Below, piece after piece: positions 16,475 through 23,777 of a stretch of 39,206 nt of DNA (position 1 is its first letter; each line of letters begins with the position of its first letter). The stretch is from Rhodospirillales bacterium. Its GTDB lineage: Bacteria > Pseudomonadota > Alphaproteobacteria > Rhodospirillales > Magnetospirillaceae. The position numbers and the translations under genes are program-made. The stretch covers positions 1 to 39,206 of the forward strand of contig JAATGN010000060.1 in NCBI GenBank assembly GCA_015654615.1, in the 5' to 3' direction. Under the pieces are notes generated by a model. It was not told the DNA's origin. It ran no database searches and saw nothing but the letters and a program-made list of their open reading frames with translations.

Positions 16475-18529
16475 CTAATCCGCGGCCGTGGCGACGGCCA
16501 ATCCGGCGGACAGGTAATTGACCGTATCGGCCGATGTGATGGCGGTCCGCAGAAGTTCCATGATCCCCAGCCAGGTGAGATCGACGGCACTGTCGGCATG
16601 GCCTTGCGCCGTCCCGGCCGGGTCGGCCGGATCGAGATGGAGATCGAAGCCGCTGCCGCTGTACCGCAAAAGCGGCTTGCCGCTTTTCACCGTCACGCTC
16701 CGACCGCCGAACCGTCCATACATGCAAAGGCCGTCCGCTTCCGATTCGAAAGCGAAACCGTCGCGTTCCGGCGACGCCGCCCAACTGGCCCGGCTGCCGA
16801 AGAACAGCGGTTTGATCAGATAGGGGCCCCCGTCCTCGGGACACATCACGTCGCAATTGCCGCATTCGTTGCAGGCGTCGGCGAAAGTCGCGATCTGCCG
16901 CGGCTTGCCGAGGACGATCTGGCCGGTGGTTTCCAGCGTCCAGCCGCCGTTGGTCGGACGCAGCTGCTGGATGGGCAGCCGCGTGGCGGGGATCGGCAGG
17001 GAGAAATTGGCGTCATTGGGACAAAGCGGGATGCATTTGTCGCAGGTCAGGCAATCGAACAACGCCAGCTGGCTGCCGATTTTTTTCGGCGGCCGGCTGT
17101 TTTCGGAGGCGCGATAGCGCGGATCGGCCAGCACGCGCGCCGCATAGACCGCGGTGTTTTTCAGCCGGGCGGCGGAAACCCAGGATTGGAAGGCTTCGCC
17201 GGCGGCGGCGGCGAGGTCGCCGCCCTCGGCCAGGGCGGTCCGGCATCGCTCGGCCTGCCCGGCCGGCAGGCCGAGCGATGCCAGGCTCGCCTCGGCCTGG
17301 CCATAGGCCTTCAGGACGTAACCGTCGATATCGGTCGCCCCCAGGCTCTTCATCCGCGCGGTCAAGTCGGCGAAATAGCGCTGGGCCCGGCCATATCCTC
17401 CGACCTTGAGCAGGTCGGTGCAGACGCTGACCGGTTTCAGTCCCAAGGCGACGGCATCGGCGAAATTGGCCGCATCGATGCCGGCGGAAAAGGAAATGGG
17501 AAAACGATCGCCGAAGGTTTCGCGGAAGCGCTGGACCAGCGCGATGGCCAGGACATGCAGCGGCGGTCCGGACAGATACATTTCCGTTTCGCTGGCCGGG
17601 AAGAAGCTCTTGTGGTTCCTGACCAGCAAGGTATTGGAGAATTTGACGCCGAAGCCGCGGCCGAGCTTTTCGGCCAAGGCGCCCAGCCGTTCGACGATGC
17701 CCACCACCTGGTCCCAGCGCGCGTCCTTGGCGAAAGCAGCGTCGGGAACGGCGAGATCGGCATATCCCAGACGATCCCGCAAGATGGCGGTCAGTCCCGG
17801 CTGGCCGAGCAGCGTCGGATTGAGCTTGACGACCAGATGCAGGCCGATCTCCTCGAGCAGGAAGGCGCCGATGCTTTCGATTTCCTCAGGGGGGCAGCCG
17901 TGAAAGGTCGATAGGGTCAGCGTATCGGAGAGCTTGGCGGGAAAGGCCAGATCGCGATACCGGGCATAAGCCGGCGGGATCTGGCGGCGCAACCGTTCGA
18001 TCACCCCGCTTGCGTCTTTCATGCCCTCCAGGAAGGCGCGGACCTTCGGCGAGCGGATGCCGGCCAGGTCGTAGCCGACGCTCATGTCGAAGACGGTGTC
18101 GCCGAAGCCGGGGGCCAGGTTCGCGGCCTTCAGCATCTCGATCAGCATCGAGGCCTTGACATATTCCTCAAGCGATTGGTCGAGCGACAATTCCTGCGAC
18201 CATTCGACGTTGAAGCCGATCGTCTGCATGTCGATGCAGGGTCTGGGAACCGCGAGGTCGTCCTTGACCTGCACGGTCTTCAGTTCCATCACCCGGCCGC
18301 CGGCCAGCCAGGCCAGCACGATGTTCTGGGCGAGCTGGGTGTGCGGACCGGCCGCCGGACCGAAGGGCGACGCGGCCGGATGGCCATGGATGGAAACCGA
18401 CAGGTCGCAGGACGGCGAAGCCTGGACGATGCGCCGCGCCGGATAGTCGAAGATCGCCTGCTTGCGTTCCAATTCGCGAAACATGCGGGTGATCAGGACG
18501 GCGAAGGGAACGGGACGCAATTCGACCAT
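16475..18529 (-). CDS. ygfK: YgfK-like iron-sulfur oxidoreductase subunit lacking the flavin/NAD(P)H module
   Basis: 684 residues. Residues 1 to about 475 align with the N-terminal dihydroorotate-dehydrogenase-like barrel of E. coli YgfK: shared PFGPAAGPHTQLAQNIV-type motif (55-71), ELKTVQ, FDMSVGYDL, LSTFHGCPPEEIE, VKLNPTLLG and TDLLKVGGY. Residues about 490-565 form a two-cluster ferredoxin (C493, C496, C499, C503; C553, C556, C559, C563). E. coli YgfK (1032 residues) has a GltD-like FAD/NAD(P)H domain between these parts; here it is missing, and the join is clean with no frameshift visible. YgfK is annotated as a selenate reductase subunit but groups with purine and urate catabolism; a reductive step on a purine ring is the proposed role. 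Electrons must come from a separate protein. The ATG at 18529 matches the E. coli start; the ribosome site is weak. A terminator follows. Confidence 0.85.
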   Translation of the reverse strand: MVELRPVPFAVLITRMFRELERKQAIFDYPARRIVQASPSCDLSVSIHGHPAASPFGPAAGPHTQLAQNIVLAWLAGGRVMELKTVQVKDDLAVPRPCIDMQTIGFNVEWSQELSLDQSLEEYVKASMLIEMLKAANLAPGFGDTVFDMSVGYDLAGIRSPKVRAFLEGMKDASGVIERLRRQIPPAYARYRDLAFPAKLSDTLTLSTFHGCPPEEIESIGAFLLEEIGLHLVVKLNPTLLGQPGLTAILRDRLGYADLAVPDAAFAKDARWDQVVGIVERLGALAEKLGRGFGVKFSNTLLVRNHKSFFPASETEMYLSGPPLHVLAIALVQRFRETFGDRFPISFSAGIDAANFADAVALGLKPVSVCTDLLKVGGYGRAQRYFADLTARMKSLGATDIDGYVLKAYGQAEASLASLGLPAGQAERCRTALAEGGDLAAAAGEAFQSWVSAARLKNTAVYAARVLADPRYRASENSRPPKKIGSQLALFDCLTCDKCIPLCPNDANFSLPIPATRLPIQQLRPTNGGWTLETTGQIVLGKPRQIATFADACNECGNCDVMCPEDGGPYLIKPLFFGSRASWAASPERDGFAFESEADGLCMYGRFGGRSVTVKSGKPLLRYSGSGFDLHLDPADPAGTAQGHADSAVDLTWLGIMELLRTAITSADTVNYLSAGLAVATAAD

Positions 18530-18591
18530 GACGCGGCTACCGGCTGTTATGACGCGTCCCTGCGGACTCTGTCCGCGACGAACCGCGTGAG

Positions 18592-18637
18592 TGAAACGAT
18601 TGTTCCATCATCTTGGTGATGATGAAACGAGTGTGCC
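18592..18637. promoter_or_regulatory. Paired TGAAAC boxes upstream of ygfK
   Basis: TGAAACGATTGTTCC (18592-18606) and TGAAACGAGTGTGCC (18623-18637) match at 13 of 15 positions and start 31 bp apart, close to the 30-bp spacing of the boxes at rpiR. The nearer one is 63 bp upstream of the ygfK ATG. Between them lies a CATCATC/GATGATG inverted repeat. Control of ygfK by the RpiR regulator is inferred. The rest of the 443-bp gap holds a family B repeat. Confidence 0.55.
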
Positions 18638-18685
18638 TAATATCCGAAGGGCCCGCAACCCTCTTGCGAACGACCCGGAAAAGGA

Positions 18686-18859
18686 ACCACCAAGGCACCA
18701 AGGCACCAAGGTGACGGAGTGCGCCGCAGGCAATTTCCCATCCCGGCACCAACAGTTGGCTGGATGAGCGGACGAATGCCTGCGGCGCAAATTTGCGACT
18801 CCGTGCCGCCCGGTCCTTCGAAAAGCGCCTTGGTGCCTTGGTGCCTTGGTGGTTTTTTT
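18686..18859. repeat. Family B element with terminal inverted repeats, copy 2
   Basis: About 174 bp with the same CCACCAAGGCACCAAGG end and inverted partner as copy 1 (12947-13116), and an inner pair built on GCGCCGCAGGCA / TGCCTGCGGCGC. The filler differs from copy 1, so the ends and inner palindrome are the conserved parts. It lies between the divergent ygfK and DUF3830 genes. Confidence 0.75.
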
Positions 18860-18972
18860 CTAAAGCGCTTGGCACTGACACGTCGTTCGTCATGATCCGG
18901 AAATTGCCGAGACCGCCTCGCGGCTTCGATGATAAGCTCGCCGCCGCCTGATGACATTGGAGAGCGCGCACC

Positions 18973-19386
18973 ATGGGTGATATCCGGATCACGGCCGGTC
19001 CCTACAGCTTCACGGCCCGTTTCGAAAGCCAGGCGGCGCCCAGGACCGTGGCGAAGTTCAAGAGCCTGCTGCCTTACCGCGAACGGATCATCCATGTCCG
19101 CTGGAGCGGCCAGGGATGCTGGATTCCGCTCGGCGATCTCGATCTTGGCCTGGCTTACGAAAACGCCACCAGCTATCCGGCCCCCGGCCAGATCATCCTC
19201 TATCCGGGCGGCGTCAGCGAGACGGAAATCCTGCTGGCCTATGGCAGCGTCTGCTTCGCCAGCAAGGCGGGCCAATTGGCCGGCAATCATTTTCTGTCGA
19301 TCACCGAGGGGCTGGAGAACCTCATGCCGCTCGGCGAACGGGTCCTGTGGCACGGGGCCCAGGACATTTCCTTCGAATTGCTCTGA
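18973..19386 (+). CDS. DUF3830-family cyclophilin-like protein
   Basis: 137 residues, no signal peptide or membrane segment. The sequence pattern (FTARFESQAAPRTVAKF near the start, HVRWSGQGCWIPLG, ENATSYPAPGQIILYPGG, SETEILLAYG) fits the DUF3830 group of cyclophilin-like beta-barrel proteins. GGAGAG precedes the ATG. Members lie beside amidohydrolases and ureide genes, but no reaction is established. Here it is a single gene convergent with atzF and divergent from ygfK. A substrate-binding or small hydrolase/isomerase role in ureide use is possible; I do not assign one. Confidence 0.75.
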   Translation: MGDIRITAGPYSFTARFESQAAPRTVAKFKSLLPYRERIIHVRWSGQGCWIPLGDLDLGLAYENATSYPAPGQIILYPGGVSETEILLAYGSVCFASKAGQLAGNHFLSITEGLENLMPLGERVLWHGAQDISFELL

Positions 19387-19460
19387 AGAGAGTCCCGTCC
19401 TTCCGTCATGGCGCGTTGCACACCGGCTGGTGGTCGCCCCGCCCCGGATGAAAAGGATGA

Positions 19461-19531
19461 AGTGGCACCGGCCTCCGTGCCGGTGTCCGCCGCTTTGCGG
19501 CGGAGTCTTTGATCCACCGGCCGGTGCCACT
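19461..19531. repeat. Family D palindromic repeat, copy 1
   Basis: Begins AGTGGCACCGGC and ends GCCGGTGCCACT, with an inner CCGCCGC/GCGGCGG pair. An inverted copy is at 25853-25931, where the flank (GGATGAAAAGGA-type) is also shared; a truncated copy ends the window at 39166-39206. It lies between the convergent DUF3830 and atzF genes and could act as a two-way terminator. The gap 19387-19562 holds nothing else. Confidence 0.75.
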
Positions 19532-19562
19532 CGCTCTTTAATCTTCCGAGCCGTGACGGTTT

Positions 19563-21392
19563 TCATTCCGGACGACGCGCCGCCAGCCAGCCGCGCCATC
19601 CGCCGTGCCGGCTGATGTCGGGGGCCTCCGTCACCGCCGCGGCCTCGCATAAAAAGCCGCTGACCCGGCGGCCGTCGGCCAGTTCGACGCGGCCGATGCA
19701 AAGCGGCGCGGGAACCTCGGCGACGAAGCCGCCGAACGCCGCTTCGGGGATCTCCCACAATTCGACCGCGATGCTGGTTCCGCCGGCGGCCTGGCGGACC
19801 AGGCCGGGACGATGCGGCCGCAGGCCGTCGAGCAGGAAAAGGCGATAGAACGGCGCGGTCATCACCTGGCCGAGAAGCCGGCTTTGACGGGCGATGAGCT
19901 GGTCGTTGAGCGACAGTCCGGCCATATGCGCCCCCACCATGGCGCAGGTGACGTAACCCGGCCGGCCGGCCGGCGCGGCCTCGGGCTCCGCTCGTCCGGC
20001 CGGAAAAGGATGTCCGGTGGCGCCCAGGGGCAGGGCCGTCGTCCGCTGCAGGGCGTCGCTCAAGGCCAGGAGCCGGGCATCGGTTCCGGCCGGTGCCGCC
20101 AAGGTGATGCCGAAGGGCAGACCGTCGCCGCCGAATCCGGCGGGAACGGCGACGCCGGCCAGGTCCAGGAGATTCATGAAATTGGTGTAGAAGCCCAATT
20201 TGCTGTTGAGGGCGATCGGATCCGCCTCGACCGCCGCGACCGTATAGGTGGCCCCCGCCGTCGGCGTCACCAGCACGTCGGCCTTTTGCCAGGTTTCCGC
20301 CGCGGCGCGGCGCAAGGCCTCCAGCCGGTACATGGCCCGAAAGGCGGCGTGGGCGCTCAGTCCTTTGCCCCCTTCGATGATCCGGCGGACCACCGGATGG
20401 CCGGCTTTCGGATGGGCTTCCAAAAAGTCGCCGACCGCGGCGAACCGCTCGGCCACCCAGGGGCCGTCGTACAGCAGGCGGGCGGTTTCGATGAACGGGG
20501 CGAAATCGATCTCGACCGCTTCGCCCCCCAGGTCGGCCAGCCGTTGCACGGCCCGGGCGAACAGCTGCGGCCAGTCGCCGTCCTCGAAGAATTCCAACTG
20601 GTCCGCCCGGGGGATGGCGAAACGGAAATGCTCCGGCCGGGGCGGCAGATGGGGCGACGGCGGCGCCAGACCGTCGCGGGAATAGGGGTCGGTGGCGTCG
20701 AAGCCGCCGGCGACCGCCAGGACCCGCGCCGCATCGCTGGCGGTGAGGGCAAAAATCGACGGGCAATCGAGGGAACGGCAGGCCGGCACCACGCCGGTGG
20801 CGCTCAGCAGTCCGCGGCTCGGCTTCAGGCCGATCAGATTGGTGAAGGCGGCGGGGATGCGTCCCGAGCCCGCCGTATCGGTGCCCAAGGCGAAGGAAAC
20901 CAGGGCGGAGGAGACGGCGACCGCCGAGCCGGAGCTCGATCCGCCGGAAATATAGCGGGAATCGAAGGGGCTGCGGGGGGCGCCGTAGGGGGAGCGGACT
21001 CCGACCAGGCCGGTGGCGAACTGATCCAGATTGGTCTTGCCGATCAGCAGGGCTCCGGCATCCAGCAGCCGTTGGACCACAGTCGCCGTGCGCTCGGCCA
21101 CGGCGGCGAATTCGGGGCAGGCGGCGGTGGTCGGCAACCCGGCCACGTCGATATTGTCCTTGACCGCGAAGGGAATGCCGAACAACGGCAAATCCTCGGG
21201 GCCGCGGCGGTCCAGCGCCGCGGCCTCGGCCCTCAGCCGGGCGGGATCGCGCAGATGGATCCACACCGCCTTGTCGGCGCCGGCGGCGATGCGGGCGCAA
21301 ACCGTCTCGACCAGCCGGGCGACGGTGAGCTGTCCGCCGTCATAGGCGGTCTGCAGCGTGGCGATATCCAGGCTCATCGTCGGATCAGTCAT
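19563..21392 (-). CDS. atzF: Allophanate hydrolase
   Basis: 609 residues, the expected length. The N-terminal amidase-signature domain (to about 460) has the Lys-cisSer-Ser triad K78 (VKDNID), S152 (GGSSSGSA) and S176 (TDTAGSGR), with the same spacing as the triad known in AtzF. The C-terminal domain (about 485-605) is the AtzF-specific extension that completes decarboxylation. It hydrolyses allophanate to CO2 and ammonia, the last step of cyanuric acid, biuret and urea-carboxylase routes. The ATG at 21392 overlaps the gntR stop by 8 bp with AAGGA upstream. No urea carboxylase is in the window, but biuret hydrolases are, so allophanate probably comes from biuret. Confidence 0.92.
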   Translation of the reverse strand: MTDPTMSLDIATLQTAYDGGQLTVARLVETVCARIAAGADKAVWIHLRDPARLRAEAAALDRRGPEDLPLFGIPFAVKDNIDVAGLPTTAACPEFAAVAERTATVVQRLLDAGALLIGKTNLDQFATGLVGVRSPYGAPRSPFDSRYISGGSSSGSAVAVSSALVSFALGTDTAGSGRIPAAFTNLIGLKPSRGLLSATGVVPACRSLDCPSIFALTASDAARVLAVAGGFDATDPYSRDGLAPPSPHLPPRPEHFRFAIPRADQLEFFEDGDWPQLFARAVQRLADLGGEAVEIDFAPFIETARLLYDGPWVAERFAAVGDFLEAHPKAGHPVVRRIIEGGKGLSAHAAFRAMYRLEALRRAAAETWQKADVLVTPTAGATYTVAAVEADPIALNSKLGFYTNFMNLLDLAGVAVPAGFGGDGLPFGITLAAPAGTDARLLALSDALQRTTALPLGATGHPFPAGRAEPEAAPAGRPGYVTCAMVGAHMAGLSLNDQLIARQSRLLGQVMTAPFYRLFLLDGLRPHRPGLVRQAAGGTSIAVELWEIPEAAFGGFVAEVPAPLCIGRVELADGRRVSGFLCEAAAVTEAPDISRHGGWRGWLAARRPE

Positions 21393-22131
21393 CCGTCCCA
21401 TCCTTTTGTCCGTCTTTCGGGGGGCGCCGGCCCGACGCCTGATGGCCGACATATTCGGCGGTGGCGGCGCTGACCGTCAGCACGTGGCCGCGCATGGCCA
21501 GGGCGGCCGCCTCGCCGTCGCCGCGCAGAATCGCCTGCACCACCTCGTCATGCTCCCGATGCGACGAGGCGAGGCGGCCCAGCAGGTTGAACTGGGCCCG
21601 CCGGAAGGGATTGAGCCTTTTGCGGGTGGCGAGCAGCAGTTCCTCCAGATAGCTGTTGTGGCTGCCGGCATAAAGGGCCGAATGGAACTCGGTATTGTGC
21701 AGCGCATAGGCTTCGCGGGCCCCCTGGCGGACCAGCTGGCGCGAGGCCCGATGCAACTCGTCGAGCGAGCGCCGCTCGGCCGGCGTCATCTGCAAGGCGG
21801 CCAACCTGGCCGCCGAAGCCTCCAGCTCGGCCATCACCACGAACATGTCGGCCAAACGCTCGGCGGCGATCAGGGTGACCTCCACGCCGCGATAGGCGAC
21901 GCGTTCGGCCAGGCCCATGGCGCATAATTGTCCCAGGGCTTCCCGGACCGGGGTGCGGGACGTTCCGAAGCGGCGCGCCACTTCGACCTCGTCGAGTTTG
22001 GTCCTCGGCTCCAAGCGTCCATGGATGATGTCGTCGGCGATCTGACGGGTGATCTCTTCGCCGCGCGTGACGCGGCGCAGGGTCCGCTGTTCCCTGGTGG
22101 GGGGTGTCGCCGGTTCCGCTACCAATTCCAT
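21385..22131 (-). CDS. GntR-family (FCD) transcriptional regulator
   Basis: 248 residues: winged helix-turn-helix (about 25-88, with TKLDEVEVARRFGTSRTPVREAL) and an all-helical FCD ligand domain (95-230). The ATG at 22131 has an excellent GAGGAG ribosome site; in-frame upstream starts are less likely. It is translationally coupled to atzF and diverges from the transporter/biuret operon. FCD regulators bind sites like TTGTATACAA; such sites lie at its own promoter (22171-22190) and over the start of the divergent operon (22450-22457). The effector is probably a ureide of the biuret route (inference). Confidence 0.9.
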   Translation of the reverse strand: MELVAEPATPPTREQRTLRRVTRGEEITRQIADDIIHGRLEPRTKLDEVEVARRFGTSRTPVREALGQLCAMGLAERVAYRGVEVTLIAAERLADMFVVMAELEASAARLAALQMTPAERRSLDELHRASRQLVRQGAREAYALHNTEFHSALYAGSHNSYLEELLLATRKRLNPFRRAQFNLLGRLASSHREHDEVVQAILRGDGEAAALAMRGHVLTVSAATAEYVGHQASGRRPPKDGQKDGTDD

Positions 22132-22170
22132 CCTTGCTCCTCGCCGTCGCGCTTCAATCGTTCTCGCTGC

Positions 22171-22203
22171 AAAGATTGTATGCAATCTTTTCACGCCTGT
22201 CCG
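22171..22203 (-). promoter_or_regulatory. gntR promoter with overlapping operator
   Basis: The operator is a 20-bp inverted repeat AAAGATTG-TATG-CAATCTTT (22171-22190), containing the FCD-GntR type core TTGTATGCAA. On the minus strand it covers a -10 TACAAT (22180-22175); a -35 CGGACA (22203-22198) lies 17 bp upstream. Autorepression is expected. Confidence 0.65.
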
Positions 22204-22430
22204 CCTCCCTGTTCCTTACAAAAATTGGGCCAAATACAGGGTATTCGCGGTTTTTATATGTTTTTATCCTCGGCAACGGGCGGGGCGGATATAAGGATGA
22301 ACAATTGATATGCATAAATCTTCATCAAAGATTAAAAAATAGTCATAATGGCCACCCATGGCAGTCCTTGATTTTTCGAGGTTAGATATAATATCATTAA
22401 ATAACAGCAATTTATCATAAATTTCGCGCC

Positions 22431-22446
22431 TTGGCACGCCGTTTGC
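22431..22446 (+). promoter_or_regulatory. Sigma-54 promoter of the transporter/biuret operon
   Basis: TTGGCACGCCGTTTGC nearly matches the RpoN consensus; GG (22433-22434) and GC (22445-22446) are 10 bp apart. Predicted start near 22458, about 80 nt before the binding-protein ATG. The upstream stretch 22204-22430 is AT-rich and gene-free, with an AATCTT-N5-AAGATT inverted repeat (22317-22333), fitting a site for bending protein and activator. This implies nitrogen-status control. Confidence 0.75.
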
Positions 22447-22449
22447 CAG

Positions 22450-22457
22450 TGTATACA
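22450..22457. promoter_or_regulatory. GntR-type operator over the sigma-54 start
   Basis: TGTATACA, within CTTGTATACAC on the minus strand, matches the FCD-GntR core TTGTATACAA at 9 of 10 positions. It lies directly between the -12 box and the predicted start, where a bound repressor would block the operon. Confidence 0.55.
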
Positions 22458-22538
22458 AGACAGTGCCATGGGGCATGTTCCTTCGCCGCCCTGAAAGAGG
22501 GCCCAAGGTTCGACTGAGGCAAGAGGGGCAGGATCGCG

Positions 22539-23663
22539 ATGAGCCACGATTTCCCATTATCCCGACGTTCGTTGTTGATGAGCATGGCGGCCGGATCGGC
22601 CGGATTGCTGGCCCAGTCGGTGCCGTTTCGGCGGGCCCTCGCGGCGCCCGGCCTGACGGTGGGCTTCATCTATGTCGGGCCGCGCGACGACTATGGCTAC
22701 AACCAGGCCCACGCCCAGGGGGCCGCCGCCCTCAAGTCGCTGCCCGGCATCAAGGTCACCGAGGAAGAGAATGTCGCCGAGACCATCGCCGTCGAAAAGA
22801 CCATGGAGAGCATGATCAATCTCGATGGCGCGAAATTGATCTTTCCGACGTCGTTCGGCTATTTCGACCCTTATGTGCTGAAGCTGGCCCAGAAATATCC
22901 CGACGTCACCTTCATGCATTGCGGCGGATTGTGGAAGCCGGGACTGCCCTCCAATGCGCACAGCTATTTCGGTTACATCGACGAGGCCGAATATCTGTCG
23001 GGGATCATCGCCGGCCATGTCTCGAAGAAAAAGAAATTGGGATTCGTCGCCGCCAAGCCGATTCCCCAAGTGCTGCGCAATATCAATTCCTTCACCTTGG
23101 GGGCCCGTTCGGTCGACCCGTCCATCACCACCCAGGTGATTTTCACCGGCGACTGGTCGATGCCGGTCAAGGAGGCCGAGGCCACCAACAGCCTGGCCGA
23201 CCAGGGGGCCGACGTCTTCACCTGTCATGTCGACAGTCCGAAAGTGGTCATCGAGACGGCCGAGCATCGCGGCGCTTTCACCTGCGGCTATCACGCCAGC
23301 CAGGCCAAGCTGGCGCCCAAGGGCTATCTGACCGGCGCCGAATGGAATTGGGAAAAGGTCTATCCCGGCTTCGCCGCCGACGCCACGGCCGGCAAGACCT
23401 TTCCCGGACTGATCCGCGGCGGCCTCAAGGAAGGGTTCGTCCGCGCCTCGCCCTATGGCGCCCCGGTGCCCGCCGCGGCGCGCGCCCAGGCCGATGCGGT
23501 CAAGGCCAAGCTTGAGGCCGGCGATTTCGTCATTTTCAAAGGGCCGATCAAGGACAACAAGGGCCAAACGGTGATCGCCGGCGGCGTCTCCCAGGGCCAG
23601 ACCGACATCGCGCTGGAAAGCATGAACTATCTGGTCGAAGGCGTGGTCGGCAGCGTGGCTTAA
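22539..23663 (+). CDS. BMP-family ABC transporter substrate-binding protein
   Basis: 374 residues. It has a twin-arginine-type signal peptide (SRRSLLMSMAAGSAG, R9-R10; cleavage near ALA at 34-36), so it is exported to the periplasm, possibly through Tat. The mature part fits the basic-membrane-protein (Med/PnrA) family: GFIYVGPRDDYGYNQAH at the start, PTSFGYFDPY, and GGVSQGQTD near the end. BMP proteins bind nucleosides or other small nitrogen compounds. It heads the operon with two permeases and an ATPase; the biuret hydrolases inside the operon suggest the ligand is biuret, triuret or a related ureide rather than a nucleoside. Confidence 0.9.
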   Translation: MSHDFPLSRRSLLMSMAAGSAGLLAQSVPFRRALAAPGLTVGFIYVGPRDDYGYNQAHAQGAAALKSLPGIKVTEEENVAETIAVEKTMESMINLDGAKLIFPTSFGYFDPYVLKLAQKYPDVTFMHCGGLWKPGLPSNAHSYFGYIDEAEYLSGIIAGHVSKKKKLGFVAAKPIPQVLRNINSFTLGARSVDPSITTQVIFTGDWSMPVKEAEATNSLADQGADVFTCHVDSPKVVIETAEHRGAFTCGYHASQAKLAPKGYLTGAEWNWEKVYPGFAADATAGKTFPGLIRGGLKEGFVRASPYGAPVPAAARAQADAVKAKLEAGDFVIFKGPIKDNKGQTVIAGGVSQGQTDIALESMNYLVEGVVGSVA

Positions 23664-23665
23664 GC

Positions 23666-23750
23666 CCAATACCGTTCACTTTGGCCAGTGGGGCGGGCTT
23701 GCCTGCCCGCCTCATCTGCCAAGGACGCGGGCAGGGACGCCCGCGCCACT
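23666..23750. repeat. Family C repeat inside the transporter operon
   Basis: Starts CCAATACCGTTCAC and ends GGGACGCCCGCGCCACT, with hairpin-forming GGGCGGGC/GCCCGCC parts. A second copy is at 30353-30442. It fills the 114-bp gap between the binding protein and the first permease, where the hairpins may lower expression of the permeases relative to the binding protein. Confidence 0.7.
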
Positions 23751-23777
23751 TGAGATCTCGGGCAGGAGGATCCATCG

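Noticed and set aside
22204-22430. Riboswitch upstream of the transporter operon
   Set aside because: This AT-rich stretch lies before the predicted sigma-54 start, so it would not be transcribed with the operon, and no purine-type aptamer pattern is visible.
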